Source of the DNA: Balanoglossus misakiensis
Taxonomy: Eukaryota; Hemichordata
Direction of reading: 5' to 3'
DNA length: 64,000 nucleotides
NCBI GenBank assembly: GCA_040954595.2
Contig: CM082594.2
Coordinates: 4,092,001-4,156,000 of the forward strand
Part shown: one piece after another, positions 35,101 to 50,100 of the stretch
How the letters are laid out: every line of letters starts with the position of its first letter
Numbering within the stretch: the stretch's first letter is position 1
Notes under the pieces: generated by a model
Seen by the model: the letters and a program-made list of their open reading frames with translations, nothing else
What the model was told of the DNA's origin: nothing
The model's database searches: none
Position numbers and translations under genes: made by a program

Positions 35101-38100
35101 TTTCCCATTTTTTGACAAAAATCATGGGATATAGCTCATGAAAATCATCCAAAAATGACAATTTTTCGACTTTCCGAAATATCAAAATTTCTCCATTTTT
35201 TGACAAAAATCATGGGTTATATCTCATGAAAATCATCCAAAAATGAAAATTTTTCGACTTTCCGAAATATCAAAATTTCTCCATTTTTTGACAAAAGTCA
35301 TGGGTTATAGCTCATGAAAATCATCCAAAAATGACAATTTTTCGACTTTCCGAAATATCAAAATTTCTCCATTTTTTGACAAAAATCATGGGTTATAGCT
35401 CATGAAAATCATCAAAAAATGACACTTTTTCGACTTTCCGAAATATCAAAATTTCGTCATATTTTGACAAAAATCATGGGTTATAGCTCATGAAAATCAT
35501 CCAAAAATGACAATTTTTCGACTTTCCGAAATATCAAAATTTCGCCATTTTTTGACAAAAATCACGGCTTATAGCTCATGAAAATCATCCAAAAATGACA
35601 ATTTTTCGACTTTCCGGAATATCAAAATTTCGTCATATTTTGACAAAAATCATGGGTTATAGCTCATGAAAATCATCCAAAAATGACAATTTTTCGACTT
35701 TCCGAAATATCAAAATTTCTCCATTTTTTGACAAAAATCATGGGTTTTAGCTCATGAAAATCATCCAAAAATGACAATTTTTCGACTTTCCGAAATATCA
35801 AAATTTCTTCATTTATTGACAAAAATCATGGGTTATAGCTCATGAAAATCATCCAAAAATGATAATTTTTCGACTTTCCGAAATATCAAAATTTCTCCAT
35901 TTTTTGACAAAAATCATGGGTTATAGCTCATGAAAATCATCCAAAAATGACAATTTTTCGACTTTCCGAAATATCAAAATTTCTCCATTTTTTGACAAAA
36001 ATCATGGGTTATAGCTCATGAAAATCATCCAAAAATGACAATTTTTCGACTTTCCGAAATATCAAAATTTCTTCATTTATTGACAAAAATCATGGGTTAT
36101 AGCTCATGAAAATCATCCAAAAAAGTCATGAAAATCATCCAAAAAGACAATTTTTCGACTTTCCGAAATATCAAAATTTCGTCATTTTTTGACAAAAATC
36201 ATGGGTTATAGCTCATGAAAATCATACAAAAATGACAATTTTTCGACTTTCCGAAATAACAAAATTTCTCCATTTTTTGACAAAAATCATGGGTTATAGC
36301 TCAATGAAAATTATCCAAAAATGACAATTTTCGACTTTCCGATATATCAAAATTTCTTCATTTATTGACAAAAATCATGGGTTATAGCTCATGAAAATCA
36401 TCCAAAAATGACAATTTTCGACTTTCCGAAATATCAAATTTCGTCATTTTTGACAAAAATCATGGGTTATAGCTCATGAAAATCATCCAAAAATGACATT
36501 TTTTCGACTTTCCGAAATATCAAAATTTCTCCATTTTTTGACAAAATCATGGGTTATAGCTCATGAAAATCATCCAAAAATGACAATTTTTCGACTTTCC
36601 GAAATATCAAAATTTCTTCATTTATTGACAAAAATCATGGGTTATAGCTCATGAAAATCATCCAAAAATGACAATTTTTCGACTTTCCGAAATATCAAAA
36701 TTTCTTCATATTTTGACAAAAATCATGGGTTATAGCTCATGAAAATCATCCAAAAATGACATTTTTCAACTTTCCGAAATATCAAAATTTCGTCATATTT
36801 TGACAAAAATCATGGGTTATAGCTCATGAAATCATCCAAAAATGATAATTTTCGACTTTCCCATTTTTTGACAAAAATCATGGGATATAGCTCATGAAAA
36901 TCATCCAAAAATGACAATTTTTCGACTTTCCGAAATATCAAATTTCTCCATTTTTTGACAACAGTCATGGGTTATAGCTCATGAAAATCATCCAAAAATG
37001 ACAATTTTTCGACTTTCGAAATATCAAAATTTCTTCATTTTTTGACAAAAATCATGGGTTATAGCTCATGAAAATCATCCAAAAATGACAATTTTCGACT
37101 TTCCGAAATATCAAAATTTCTCCATTTTTTGACAAAAATCATGGGTTATAGCTCATGAAAATCATCCAAAAATGAAAATTTTTCGACTTTCCGAAATATC
37201 AAAATTTCTCCATTTTTTGACAAAAATCATGGGTTATAGCTCATGAAAATTACCAAAAATGACAATTTTTAGACTTTCCGAAATATCAAAATGTCTTCAT
37301 TTTTTGACAAAAATCATGGGTTATAGCTCATGAAAATCATCCAAAAATGACACTTTTTCGACTTTCCGAAATATCAAATTTCTTCATATTTTGACAAAAA
37401 TCATGGGTTATAGCTCATGAAAATCATCCAAAAATGACAATTTTTAAAACTTTCCGAAATATCAAAATTTCGTCATATTTTGACAAAAATCATGGGTTAT
37501 AGCTCATGAAAATCATCCCAAAAATGATAATTTTTCGACTTTCCCATTTTTTGACAAAAATCATGGGATATAGCTCATGAAAATCATCCAAAAATGACAA
37601 TTTTTCGACTTTCCGAAATATCAAATTTCTCCATTTTTTGACAAAAATCATGGGTTATAGCTCATGAAAATCATCCAAAAATGACAATTTTTCGACTTTC
37701 GAAATATCAAAATTTCTTCATTTTTTGACAAAAATCATGGTGTATAGCTCATGAAAATCATCCAAAAATGACAATTTTTCGACTTTCCGAAATATCAAAA
37801 TTTCTCCATTTTTTGACAAAAATCATGGGTTATAGCTCATGAAAATCATCCAAAAATGACAATTTTTCGACTTTCCGAAATATCAAAATTTCTCCATTTT
37901 TTGACAAAAATCATGGTTATAGCTCATGAAAATCATCCAAAAATGACAATTTTTCGACTTTCCGAAATATCAAAATATCTTCATTTATTGACAAAAATCA
38001 TGGGTTATAGCTCATGAAATCATCCAAAAATGACAATTTTTCGACTTTCCGAAATATCAAAATTTCGTCATTTTTGACAAAAATCATGGGTTATAGCTCA

Positions 38101-41100
38101 TGAAAATCATCCAAAAATGACATTTTTTCGACTTTCCGAAATATCAAAATTTCTCCATTTTTTGACAAAAATCATGGGTTATAGCTCATGAAAATCATCC
38201 AAAATGACAATTTTTCGACTTTCCGAAATATCAAAATTTCTTCATTTATTGACAAAAATCATGGGTTATAGCTCATGAAAATCATCCAAAAATGACAATT
38301 TTTCGACTTTCCCGAAATATCAAAATTTCTTCATATTTTGACAAAAATCATGGGTTATAGCTCATGAAATCATCCAAAATGACAATTTTCAACTTTCCGA
38401 AATATCAAAATTTCGTCATATTTTGACAAAAATCATGGGTTATAGCTCATGAAAATCATCCAAAAATGATAATTTTCGACTTTCCCATTTTTTGACAAAA
38501 ATCATGGGATATAGCTCATGAAAATCATCCAAAAATGACAATTTTTCGACTTTCCGAAATATCAAAATTTCTCCATTTTTTGACAAAATCATGGGTTATA
38601 GCTCATGAAAATCATCCAAAAATGACAATTTTTCGACTTTCCGAAATATCAAAATTTCTCCATTTTTTGACAACAGTCATGGGTTATAGCTCATGAAAAT
38701 CATCCAAAAATGACAATTTTTCGACTTTCCGAAATATCAAAATTTCTTCATTTTTTGACAAAAATCATGGGTTATAGCTCATGAAAATCATCCAAAAATG
38801 ACAATTTTTCGACTTTCCGAAATATCAAAATTCTCCATTTTTTGACAAAAATCATGGGTTATAGCTCATGAAAATCATCCAAAATGACAATTTTTCGACT
38901 TTCCGAAATATCAAAATTTCTCCATCTTTTGACAAAAATCATGGGTTATAGCTCATGAAAATTACCAAAAATGACAATTTTAGACTTTCCGAAATATCAA
39001 AATTTCTTCATTTTTTGACAAAAATCATGGGTTATAGCTCATGAAAATCATCCAAAAATGACACTTTTCGACTTTTCCGAAATATCAAAATTTCTTCATA
39101 TTTTGACAAAAATCATGGGTTATAGCTCATGAAAATCATCCAAAAATGACAATTTTTAAAACTTTCCGAAATATCAAAATTTCGTCATATTTTGACAAAA
39201 ATCATGGGTTATAGCTCATGAAAATCATCCAAAAATGATAATTTTCGACTTTCCCATTTTTTGACAAAAATCATGGGATATAGCTCATGAAAATCATCCA
39301 AAAATGACAATTTTTCGACTTTCCGAAATATCAAAATTTCTCCATTTTTTGACAAAAATCATGGGTTATAGCTCATGAAAATCATCCAAAAATGACAATT
39401 TTTCGACTTTCCGAAATATCAAAATTTCTCCATTTTTTGACAACAGTCATGGTTATAGCTCATGAAAATCATCCAAAAATGACAATTTTTCGACTTTCCG
39501 AAATATCAAAATTTCTTCATTTTTTGACAAAAATCATGGGTTATAGCTCATGAAAATCATCCAAAAATGACAATTTTTCGACTTTCCGAAATATCAAAAT
39601 TTCTCCATTTTTTGACAAAAATCATGGGTTATAGCTCATGAAAATCATCCAAAAATGACAATTTTTCGACTTTCCGAAATATCAAAATTTCTTCATTTAT
39701 TGACAAAAATCATGGGTTATAGCTCATGAAAATCATCCAAAAAAGACAATTTTTCGACTTTCCGAAATATCAAAATTTCGTCATTTTTTGACAAAAATCA
39801 TGGGTTATAGCTCATGAAAATCATCCAAAAATGACAATTTTTCGACTTTCCGAAATAACAAAATTTCTCCATTTTTTGACAAAAATCATGGGTTATAGCT
39901 CATGAAAATTATCCAAAAATGACAATTTTTCGACTTTCCGATATATCAAAATTTCTTCATTTATTGACAAAAATCATGGGTTATAGCTCATGAAAATCAT
40001 CCAAAAATGACAATTTTTCGACTTTCCGAAATATCAAAATTTCGTCATTTTTTGACAAAAATCATGGGTTATAGCTCATGAAAATCATCCAAAAATGACA
40101 TTTTTTCGACTTTCCGAAATATCAAAATTTCTCCATTTTTTGACAAAAATCATGGGTTATAGCTCATGAAAATCATCCAAAAATGACAATTTTTCGACTT
40201 TCCGAAATATCAAAATTTCTTCATTTATTGACAAAAATCATGGGTTATAGCTCATGAAAATCATCCAAAAATGACAATTTTTCGACTTTCCGAAATATCA
40301 AAATTTCTTCATATTTTGACAAAAATCATGGGTTATAGCTCATGAAAATTACCAAAAATGACAATTTTTAGACTTTCCGAAATATCAAAATTTCTTCATT
40401 TTTTGACAAAAATCATGGGTTATAGCTCATGAAAATCATCCAAAAATGACACTTTTTCGACTTTCCGAAATATCAAAATTTCTTCATATTTTGACAAAAA
40501 TCATGGGTTATAGCTCATGAAAATCATCCAAAAATGACAATTTTTAAACTTTCCGAAATATCAAAATTTCGTCATATTTTGACAAAAATCATGGGTTATA
40601 GCTCATGAAAATCATCCAAAAATGATAATTTTTCGACTTTCCCATTTTTTGACAAAAATCATGGGATATAGCTCATGAAAATCATCCAAAAATGACAATT
40701 TTTCGACTTTCCGAAATATCAAAATTTCTCCATTTTTTGACAAAAATCATGGGTTATAGCTCATGAAAATCATCCAAAAATGACAATTTTTCGACTTTCC
40801 GAAATATCAAAATTTCTTCATTTTTTGACAAAAATCATGGGTTATAGCTCATGAAAATCATCCAAAAATGACAATTTTTCGACTTTCCGAAATATCAAAA
40901 TTTCTCCATTTTTTGACAAAAATCATGGGTTATAGCTCATGAAAATCATCCAAAAATGACAATTTTTCGACTTTCCGAAATATCAAAATTTCTCCATTTT
41001 TTGACAAAAATCATGGGTTATAGCTCATGAAAATCATCCAAAAATGACAATTTTTTGACTTTCCGAAATATCAAAATTTCTTCATTTATTGACAAAAATC

Positions 41101-44100
41101 ATGGGTTATAGCTCATGAAAATCATCCAAAAATGACAATTTTTCGACTTTCCGAAATATCAAAATTTCGTCATTTTTTGACAAAAATCCTGGGTTATAGC
41201 TCATGAAAATCATCCAAAAATGACATTTTTTCGACTTTCCGAAATATCAAAATTTCTCCATTTTTTGACAAAAATCATGGGTTATAGCTCATGAAAATCA
41301 TCCAAAAATGACAATTTTTCGACTTTCCGAAATATCAAAATTTCTCCATTTTTTGACAAAAATCATGGGTTATAGCTCATGAAAATCATCCAAAAATGAC
41401 AATTTTTCGACTTTCCGAAATATCAAAATTTCTTCATTTTTTGACAAAAATCATGGGTTATAGCTCATGAAAATCATCCAAAAATGACAATTTTTCGACT
41501 TTCCGAAATATCAAAATTTCTCCATTTTTTGACAAAAATCATGGGTTATAGCTCATGAAAATCATCCAAAAATGACAATTTTTCGACTTTCCGAAATATC
41601 AAAATTTCTCCATTTTTTGACAAAAATCATGGGTTATAGCTCATGAAAATCATCCAAAAATGACAATTTTTCGACTTTCCGAAATATCAAAATTTCTTCA
41701 TTTATTGACAAAAATCATGGGTTATAGCTCATGAAAATCATCCAAAAATGACAATTTTTCGACTTTCCGAAATATCAAAATTTCGTCATTTTTTGACAAA
41801 AATCCTGGGTTATAGCTCATGAAAATCATCCAAAAATGACATTTTTTCGACTTTCCGAAATATCAAAATTTCTCCATTTTTTGACAAAAATCATGGGTTA
41901 TAGCTCATGAAAATCATCCAAAAATGACAATTTTTCGACTTTCCGAAATATCAAAATTTCTTCATTTATTGACAAAAATCATGGGTTATAGCTCATGAAA
42001 ATCATCCAAAAATGACAATTTTTCGACTTTCCGAAATATCAAAATTTCTTCATATTTTGACAAAAATCATGGGTTATAGCTCATGAAAATCATCCAAAAA
42101 TGACAATTTTTCAACTTTCCGAAATATCAAAATTTCGTCATATTTTGACAAAAATCATGGGTTATAGCTCATGAAAATCATCCAAAAATGATAATTTTTC
42201 GACTTTCCCATTTTTTGACAAAAATCATGGGATATAGCTCATGAAAATCATCCAAAAATGACAATTTTTCGACTTTCCGAAATATCAAAATTTCTCCATT
42301 TTTTGACAAAAATCATGGGTTATAGCTCATGAAAATCATCCAAAAATGACAATTTTTCGACTTTCCGAAATATCAAAATTTCTCCATTTTTTGACAACAG
42401 TCATGGGTTATAGCTCATGAAAATCATCCAAAAATGACAATTTTTCGACTTTCCGAAATATCAAAATTTCTCCATTTTTTGACAAAAATCATGGGTTATA
42501 GCTCATGAAAATCATCCAAAAATGACAATTTTTCGACTTTCCGAAATATCAAAATTTCTCCATTTTTTGACAAAAATCATGGGTTATAGCTCATGAAAAT
42601 TACCAAAAATGACAATTTTTAGACTTTCCGAAATATCAAAATTTCTTCATTTTTTGACAAAAATCATGGGTTATAGCTCATGAAAATCATCCAAAAATGA
42701 CACTTTTTCGACTTTCCGAAATATCAAAATTTCTTCATATTTTGACAAAAATCATGGGTTATAGCTCATGAAAATCATCCAAAAATGACAATTTTTAAAC
42801 TTTCCGAAATATCAAAATTTCGTCATATTTTGACAAAAATCATGGGTTATAGCTCATGAAAATCATCCAAAAATGATAATTTTTCGACTTTCCCATTTTT
42901 TGACAAAAATCATGGGATATAGCTCATGAAAATCATCCAAAAATGACAATTTTTCGACTTTCCGAAATATCAAAATTTCTCCATTTTTTGACAAAAATCA
43001 TGGGTTATAGCTCATGAAAATCATCCAAAAATGACAATTTTTCGACTTTCCGAAATATCAAAATTTCTCCATTTTTTGACAACAGTCATGGGTTATAGCT
43101 CATGAAAATCATCCAAAAATGACAATTTTTCGACTTTCCGAAATATCAAAATTTCTTCATTTTTTGACAAAAATCATGGGTTATAGCTCATGAAAATCAT
43201 CCAAAAATGACAATTTTTCGACTTTCCGAAAATATCAAAATTTCTCCATTTTTTGACAAAAATCATGGGTTATAGCTAATGAAAATCATCCAAAAATGAC
43301 AATTTTCGACTTTTCGAAATATCAAAATTTCTCCATTTTTGACAAAAATCATGGGTTATAGCTCATGAAAATTACCAAAAATGACAATTTTTAGACTTTC
43401 CGAAATATCAAAATTCTTCATTTTTTGACAAAAATCATGGGTTATAGTTCATGAAAATCATCCAAAATGACACTTTTTCGACTTTCCGAAATATCAAAAT
43501 TTCGTCATATTTTGACAAAAATCATGGGTTATAGCTCATGAAAATCATCCAAAAATGACAATTTTTCGACTTTCCGAAATTTCAAAATTTCGCCATTTTT
43601 TGACAAAAATCATGGCTTATAGCTCATGAAAATCATCCAAAAATGACAATTTTTCGACTTTCCGAAATATCAAAATTTCGTCATATTTTGACAAAAATCA
43701 TGGGTTATAGCTCATGAAAATCATCCAAAAATGACAATTTTTCGACTTTCCGAAATATCAAAATTTCTCCATTTTTTGACCAAAAATCATGGGTTATAGC
43801 TCATGAAAATCATCCAAAAATGACAATTTTTCGACTTTCCGAAATATCAAAATTTCTTCATTTATTAACAAAAGTCATGGGTTATAGCTCATGAAAATCA
43901 TCCAAAAATGACAATTTTTAGACTTTCCGAAATATCAAAATTTCGTCATTTTTTGACAAAAATCATGGGTTATAGCTCATGAAAATCATCCAAAAATGAC
44001 AATTTTTCGACTTTCCGAAATATCACAATTTCGTCATATTTTGACAAAAATCATGGGTTATAGCTCATGAAAATCATCCAAAAATGACAATTTTTCGACT

Positions 44101-47100
44101 TTCCGAAATATCAAAATTTCTCCACTTTTTGACAAAAATCATGGGTTATAGCTCATGAAAATTACCAAAAATGACAATTTTTCGACTTTCCGAAATATCA
44201 AAATTTCTTCATATTTTGACAAAAATCATGGGTTATAGCTCATGAAAATCATCCAAAAATGACAATTTTTCGACTTTCCCATTTTTTGACAAAATCATGG
44301 TATATAGCTCATGAAAATCATCCAAAAATGACAATTTTTCGACTTTCCGAAATATCAAAATTTCTCCATTTTTTGACAAAAATAATGGGTTATAGCTCAT
44401 GAAAATCATCCAAAAATGACAATTTTTCGACTTTCGAAATATCAAAATTTCGTCATATTTTGACAAAAATCATGGGTTATAGCTCATGAAAATTACCAAA
44501 AATGACAATTTTTCGACTTTCCGAAATATCAAAATTTCTTCATATTTTTGACAAAAATCATGGGTTTATAGCTCATGAAAATCATCCAAAAATGACATTT
44601 TTCGACTTTCCCATTTTTTGACAAAAATCATGGGATATAGCTCATGAAATCATCCAAAAATGACAATTTTTTCGACTTTTCCGAAATATCAAAATTTCTC
44701 CATTTTTTGACAACAGTCATGGGTTATAGCTCATGAAAATCATCCAAAAATGACAATTTTTCGACTTTCCGAAATATCAAAATTTCTTCATTTTTGACAA
44801 AAATCATGGGTTATAGCTCATGAAAATCATCCAAAAATGACAATTTTTCGACTTTCCGAAATATCAAAATTTCTTCATTTTTTGACAAAAATCATGGTTA
44901 TAGCTCATGAAAATCATCCAAAAATGACAATTTTTCGACTTTCCGAAATATCATAATTTCTCCATTTTTTGACAAAAATAATGGGTTATAGCTCATGAAA
45001 ATCATCCAAAAATGACAATTTTTTGACTTTCCGAAATATCAAAATTTCTCCATTTTTTGACAAAAGTCATGGGTTATAGCTCATGAAAATCATCCAAAAA
45101 TGACAATTTTTCGACTTTCCGAAATATCAAAATTTCTTCATTTTTTGACAAAAATCATGGGTTATAGCTCATGAAATCATCCAAAAATGACAATTTTTCG
45201 ACTTTCCGAAATATCAAAATTTCTCCATTTTTTGACAAAAATCATGGGTTATAGCTAATGAAAATCATCCAAAAATGACAATTTTTCGACTTTCCGAAAT
45301 ATCAAAATTTCTCCATTTTTTGACAAAAATCATGGGTTATAGCTCATGAAAATTACCAAAAATGACAATTTTTAGACTTTCCGAAATATCAAAATTTCTT
45401 CATTTTTTGACAAAAATCATGGGTTATAGTTCATGAAAATCATCCAAAAATGACACTTTTTCGACTTTCCGAAATATCAAAATTTCGTCATATTTTGACA
45501 AAAATCATGGGTTATAGCTCATGAAAATCATCCAAAAATGACAATTTTTCGACTTTCCGAAATTTCAAAATTTCGCCATTTTTTGACAAAAATCATGGCT
45601 TATAGCTCATGAAAATCATCCAAAAATGACAATTTTTCGACTTTCCGAAATATCAAAATTTCGTCATATTTTGACAAAAATCATGGGTTATAGCTCATGA
45701 AAATCATCCAAAAATGACAATTTTTCGACTTTCCGAAATATCAAAATTTCTCCATTTTTTGACAAAAATCATGGGTTATAGCTCATGAAAATCATCCAAA
45801 AATGACAATTTTTCGACTTTCCGAAATATCAAAATTTCTTCATTTATTAACAAAAGTCATGGGTTATAGCTCATGAAAATCATCCAAAAATGACAATTTT
45901 TAGGACTTTCCGAAATATCAAAATTTCGTCATTTTTTGACAAAAATCATGGGTTATAGCTCATGAAAATCATCCAAAAATGACAATTTTCGACTTCCGAA
46001 ATATCACAATTTCGTCATATTTTGACAAAAATCATGGGTTATAGCTCATGAAAATCATCCAAAAATGACAATTTTCGACTTTCCGAAATATCAAAATTTC
46101 TCCACTTTTTGACAAAATTCATGGGTTATAGCTCATGAAAATTACCAAAAATGACAATTTTTCGACTTTCCGAAATATCAAAATTTCTTCATATTTTGAC
46201 AAAAATCATGGGTTATAGCTCATGAAAATCATCCAAAAATGACAATTTTTCGACTTTCCCATTTTTTGACAAAAATCATGGTATATAGCTCATGAAAATC
46301 ATCCAAAAATGACAATTTTTCGACTTTCCGAAATATCAAAATTTCTCCATTTTTTGACAAAAATAATGGGTTATAGCTCATGAAAATCATCCAAAAATGA
46401 CAATTTTTCGACTTTCCGAAATATCAAAATTTCGTCATATTTTGACAAAAATCATGGGTTATAGCTCATGAAAATTACCAAAAATTGACAATTTTTCGAC
46501 TTTCCGAAATATCAAAATTTCTTCATATTTTGACAAAAATCATGGGTTATAGCTCATGAAAATCATCCAAAATGACAATTTTTCGACTTTTCCCATTTTT
46601 TGACAAAAATCATGGGATATAGCTCATGAAAATCATCCAAAAATGACAATTTTTCGACTTTCCGAAATATCATAATTTCTCCATTTTTTGACAAAAATAA
46701 TGGGTTATAGCTCATGAAAATCATCCAAAAATGACAATTTTTTGACTTTCCGAAATATCAAATTTCTCCATTTTTTGACAAAAGTCATGGGTTATAGCTC
46801 ATGAAAATCATCCAAAAATGACAATTTTTCGACTTTCCGAAATATCAAAATTTCTTCATTTTTTGACAAAAATCATGGGTTATAGCTCATGAAAATCATC
46901 CAAAAATGACAATTTTTCGACTTTCCGAAATATCAAAATTTCTCCATTTTTTGACAAAAATCATGGGTTATAGCTCATGAAAATCATCCAAACATGACAA
47001 TTTTTCGACTTTCCGAAATATCAAAATTTCTTCATTTATTGACAAAAATCATGGGTTACAGCTCATGAAAATCATCCAAAAATGACAATTTTTCGACCTT

Positions 47101-50100
47101 CCGAAATATCAAAATTTCTCCATTTTTTGACAAAAATCATGGGTTATAGCTCATGAAAATCATCCCAAAATGACAATTTTTCGACTTTCCGAAATATCAA
47201 AATTTTTCCATTTTTTGACAAAAATCATGGGTTATAGCTCATGAAAATCATCCCAAAATGACAATTTTTCGATTTTCCGAAATATCAAAATTTCTCCATT
47301 TTTTGACAAAAATCATGGGTCATAGCTCATGAAAATCATCTAAAAATGACAATTTTTCGACTTTCCGAAATATCAAAATTTCTTCATTTTTTGACAAAAA
47401 TCATGGGTTATAGCTCATGAAAATCATCCAAAAATGACAATTTTTCGACTTTCCGAAATATCAAAATTTCTTCATTTTTTGACAAAAATCTTGGGTTATA
47501 GCTCATGAAAATCATCCAAAAATGACAATTTTTCGACTTTCCGAAATATCAAAATTTCGTCATATTTTGACAATAATCATGGGTTATAGCTCATGAAAAT
47601 CATCCAAAAATGACAATTTTTCGACTTTCCCATTTTTTGACAAAAATCATGGCTTATAGCTCATGAAAATCATCCAAAAATGACAATTTTTCGACTTTCC
47701 GAAATATCAAAATTTCTTCATTTTTTGACAAAAATCATGGGTTATAGCTCATGAAAATCATCCAAAAATGACAATTTTTCGACTTTCCGAAATATCACAA
47801 TTTCGTCATATTTTGACAAAAATCATGGGTTATAGCTCATGAAAATCATCCAAAAATGACAATTTTTCGACTTTCCGAAATATCAAAATTTCGTCATATT
47901 TTGACAAAAATCATGGGTTATAGCTCATGAAAATCATCCAAAAATGACAATTTTTCGACTTTCCCATTTTTTGACAAAAATCATGGGTTATAGCTCATGA
48001 AAATCATCCAAAAATGATAATTTTTCGACTTTCCGAAATATCAAAATTTCTCCATTTTTTGACAAAAATCATGGGTTATAGCTCATGAAAATCATCCAAA
48101 AATGACAATTTTTCGACTTTCCGAAATATCAAAATTTCGTCATATTTTGACAAAAATCATGGGTTATAGCTCATGAAAATCATCCAAAAATGACAATTTT
48201 TGGACTTTCCGAAATATCAAAATTTCTCCATTTTTTGACAAAAATCATGGGTTATAGCTCATGAAAATCATCCAAAAATGACAATTTTTCGACTTTCCGA
48301 AATATCAAAATTTCTTCATTTTTTGACAAAAATCATGGGTTATATGAAAATCATCCAAAAATGACAATTTTCCGACTTTTTGAAATATCAAAATTTCTCC
48401 ATTTTTTGACAAAAATCATGGGTTATAGCTCATGAAAATCATCCAAAAATGACAATTTTTCGACTTTCCGAAATATCAAAATTTCTTCATTTTTTGTCAA
48501 AAATCATGGGTTATAGCTCATGAAAATCATCAAAAAATGACAATTTTTCGACTTTCTGAAATATCAAAATTTCTCCATTTTTTAACAAAAATCATGGGTT
48601 ATAGCTCATGAAAATCATCCAAAAATGACAATTTTTCGACTTTCCGAAATATCAAAATTTCGTCATTTTTTGACAAAAATCATGGGTTATAGCTCATGAA
48701 AATCATCCAAAAATGACAATTTTTCGACTTTCCGAAATATCAAAATTTCATCATTTTTTGACAAAAATCATGGGTTATAGCTCATGAAAATCATCCAAAA
48801 ATGACAATTTTTCGACTTTCTGAACGATCAAAATTTCGTCATATTTTGACAAAAATCATGGGTTATAGCTCATGAAAATCATCCAAAAATGACAATTTTT
48901 CGACTTTTTGAAATATCAAAATTTCTCCATTTTTTGACAAAAATCATGGGTTATAGCTCATGAAAATCATCCAAAAATGACAATTTTTCGACTTTCCGAA
49001 ATATCAAAATTTCGTCATATTTTGACAAAAATCATGGGTTATAGCTCATGAAAATCATCCAAAAATGACAATTTTTCGACTTTCCCATTTTTTGACAAAA
49101 ATCATGGGTTATAGCTCATGAAAATCATCCAAAAATGACAATTTTTCGACTTTCCGAAATATCAAAATTTCTTCATTTTTTGTCAAAAATCATGGGTTAT
49201 AGCTCATGAAAATCATCAAAAAATGACAATTTTTCGACTTTCTGAAATATCAAAATTTCTCCATTTTTTAACAAAAATCATGGGTTATAGCTCATGAAAA
49301 TCATCCAAAAATGACAATTTTTCGACTTTCCGAAATATCAAAATTTCGTCATTTTTTGACAAAAATCATGGGTTATAGCTCATGAAAATCATCCAAAAAT
49401 GACAATTTTTCGACTTTCCGAAATATCAAAATTTCATCATTTTTTGACAAAAATCATGGGTTATAGCTCATGAAAATCATCCAAAAATGACAATTTTTCG
49501 ACTTTCTGAACGATCAAAATTTCGTCATATTTTGACAAAAATCATGGGTTATAGCTCATGAAAATCATCCAAAAATGACAATTTTTCGACTTTTTGAAAT
49601 ATCAAAATTTCTCCATTTTTTGACAAAAATCATGGGTTATAGCTCATGAAAATCATCCAAAAATGACAATTTTTCGACTTTCCGAAATATCAAAATTTCG
49701 TCATATTTTGACAAAAATCATGGGTTATAGCTCATGAAAATCATCCAAAAATGACAATTTTTCGACTTTCCCATTTTTTGACAAAAATCATGGGTTATAG
49801 CTCATGAAAATCATCCAAAAATGATAATTTTTCGACTTTCCGAAATATCAAAATTTCTCCATTTTTTGACAAAAATCATGGGTTATAGCTCATGAAAATC
49901 ATCCAAAAATGACAATTTTTCGACTTTCCGAAATATCAAAATTTCGTCATATTTTGACAAAAATCATGGGTTATAGCTCATGAAAATCATCCAAAAATGA
50001 CAATTTTTCGACTTTCCGAAATATCAAAATTTCTTCATTTTTTGACAAAAATCATGGGTTATATGAAAATCATCCAAAAATGACAATTTTCCGACTTTTT

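Noticed and set aside
44233-44466. 77-residue open frame on the minus strand inside the satellite
   Set aside because: It only spans a few monomers with indels. The 88-bp period breaks every frame, and the protein is a shadow of the repeat.
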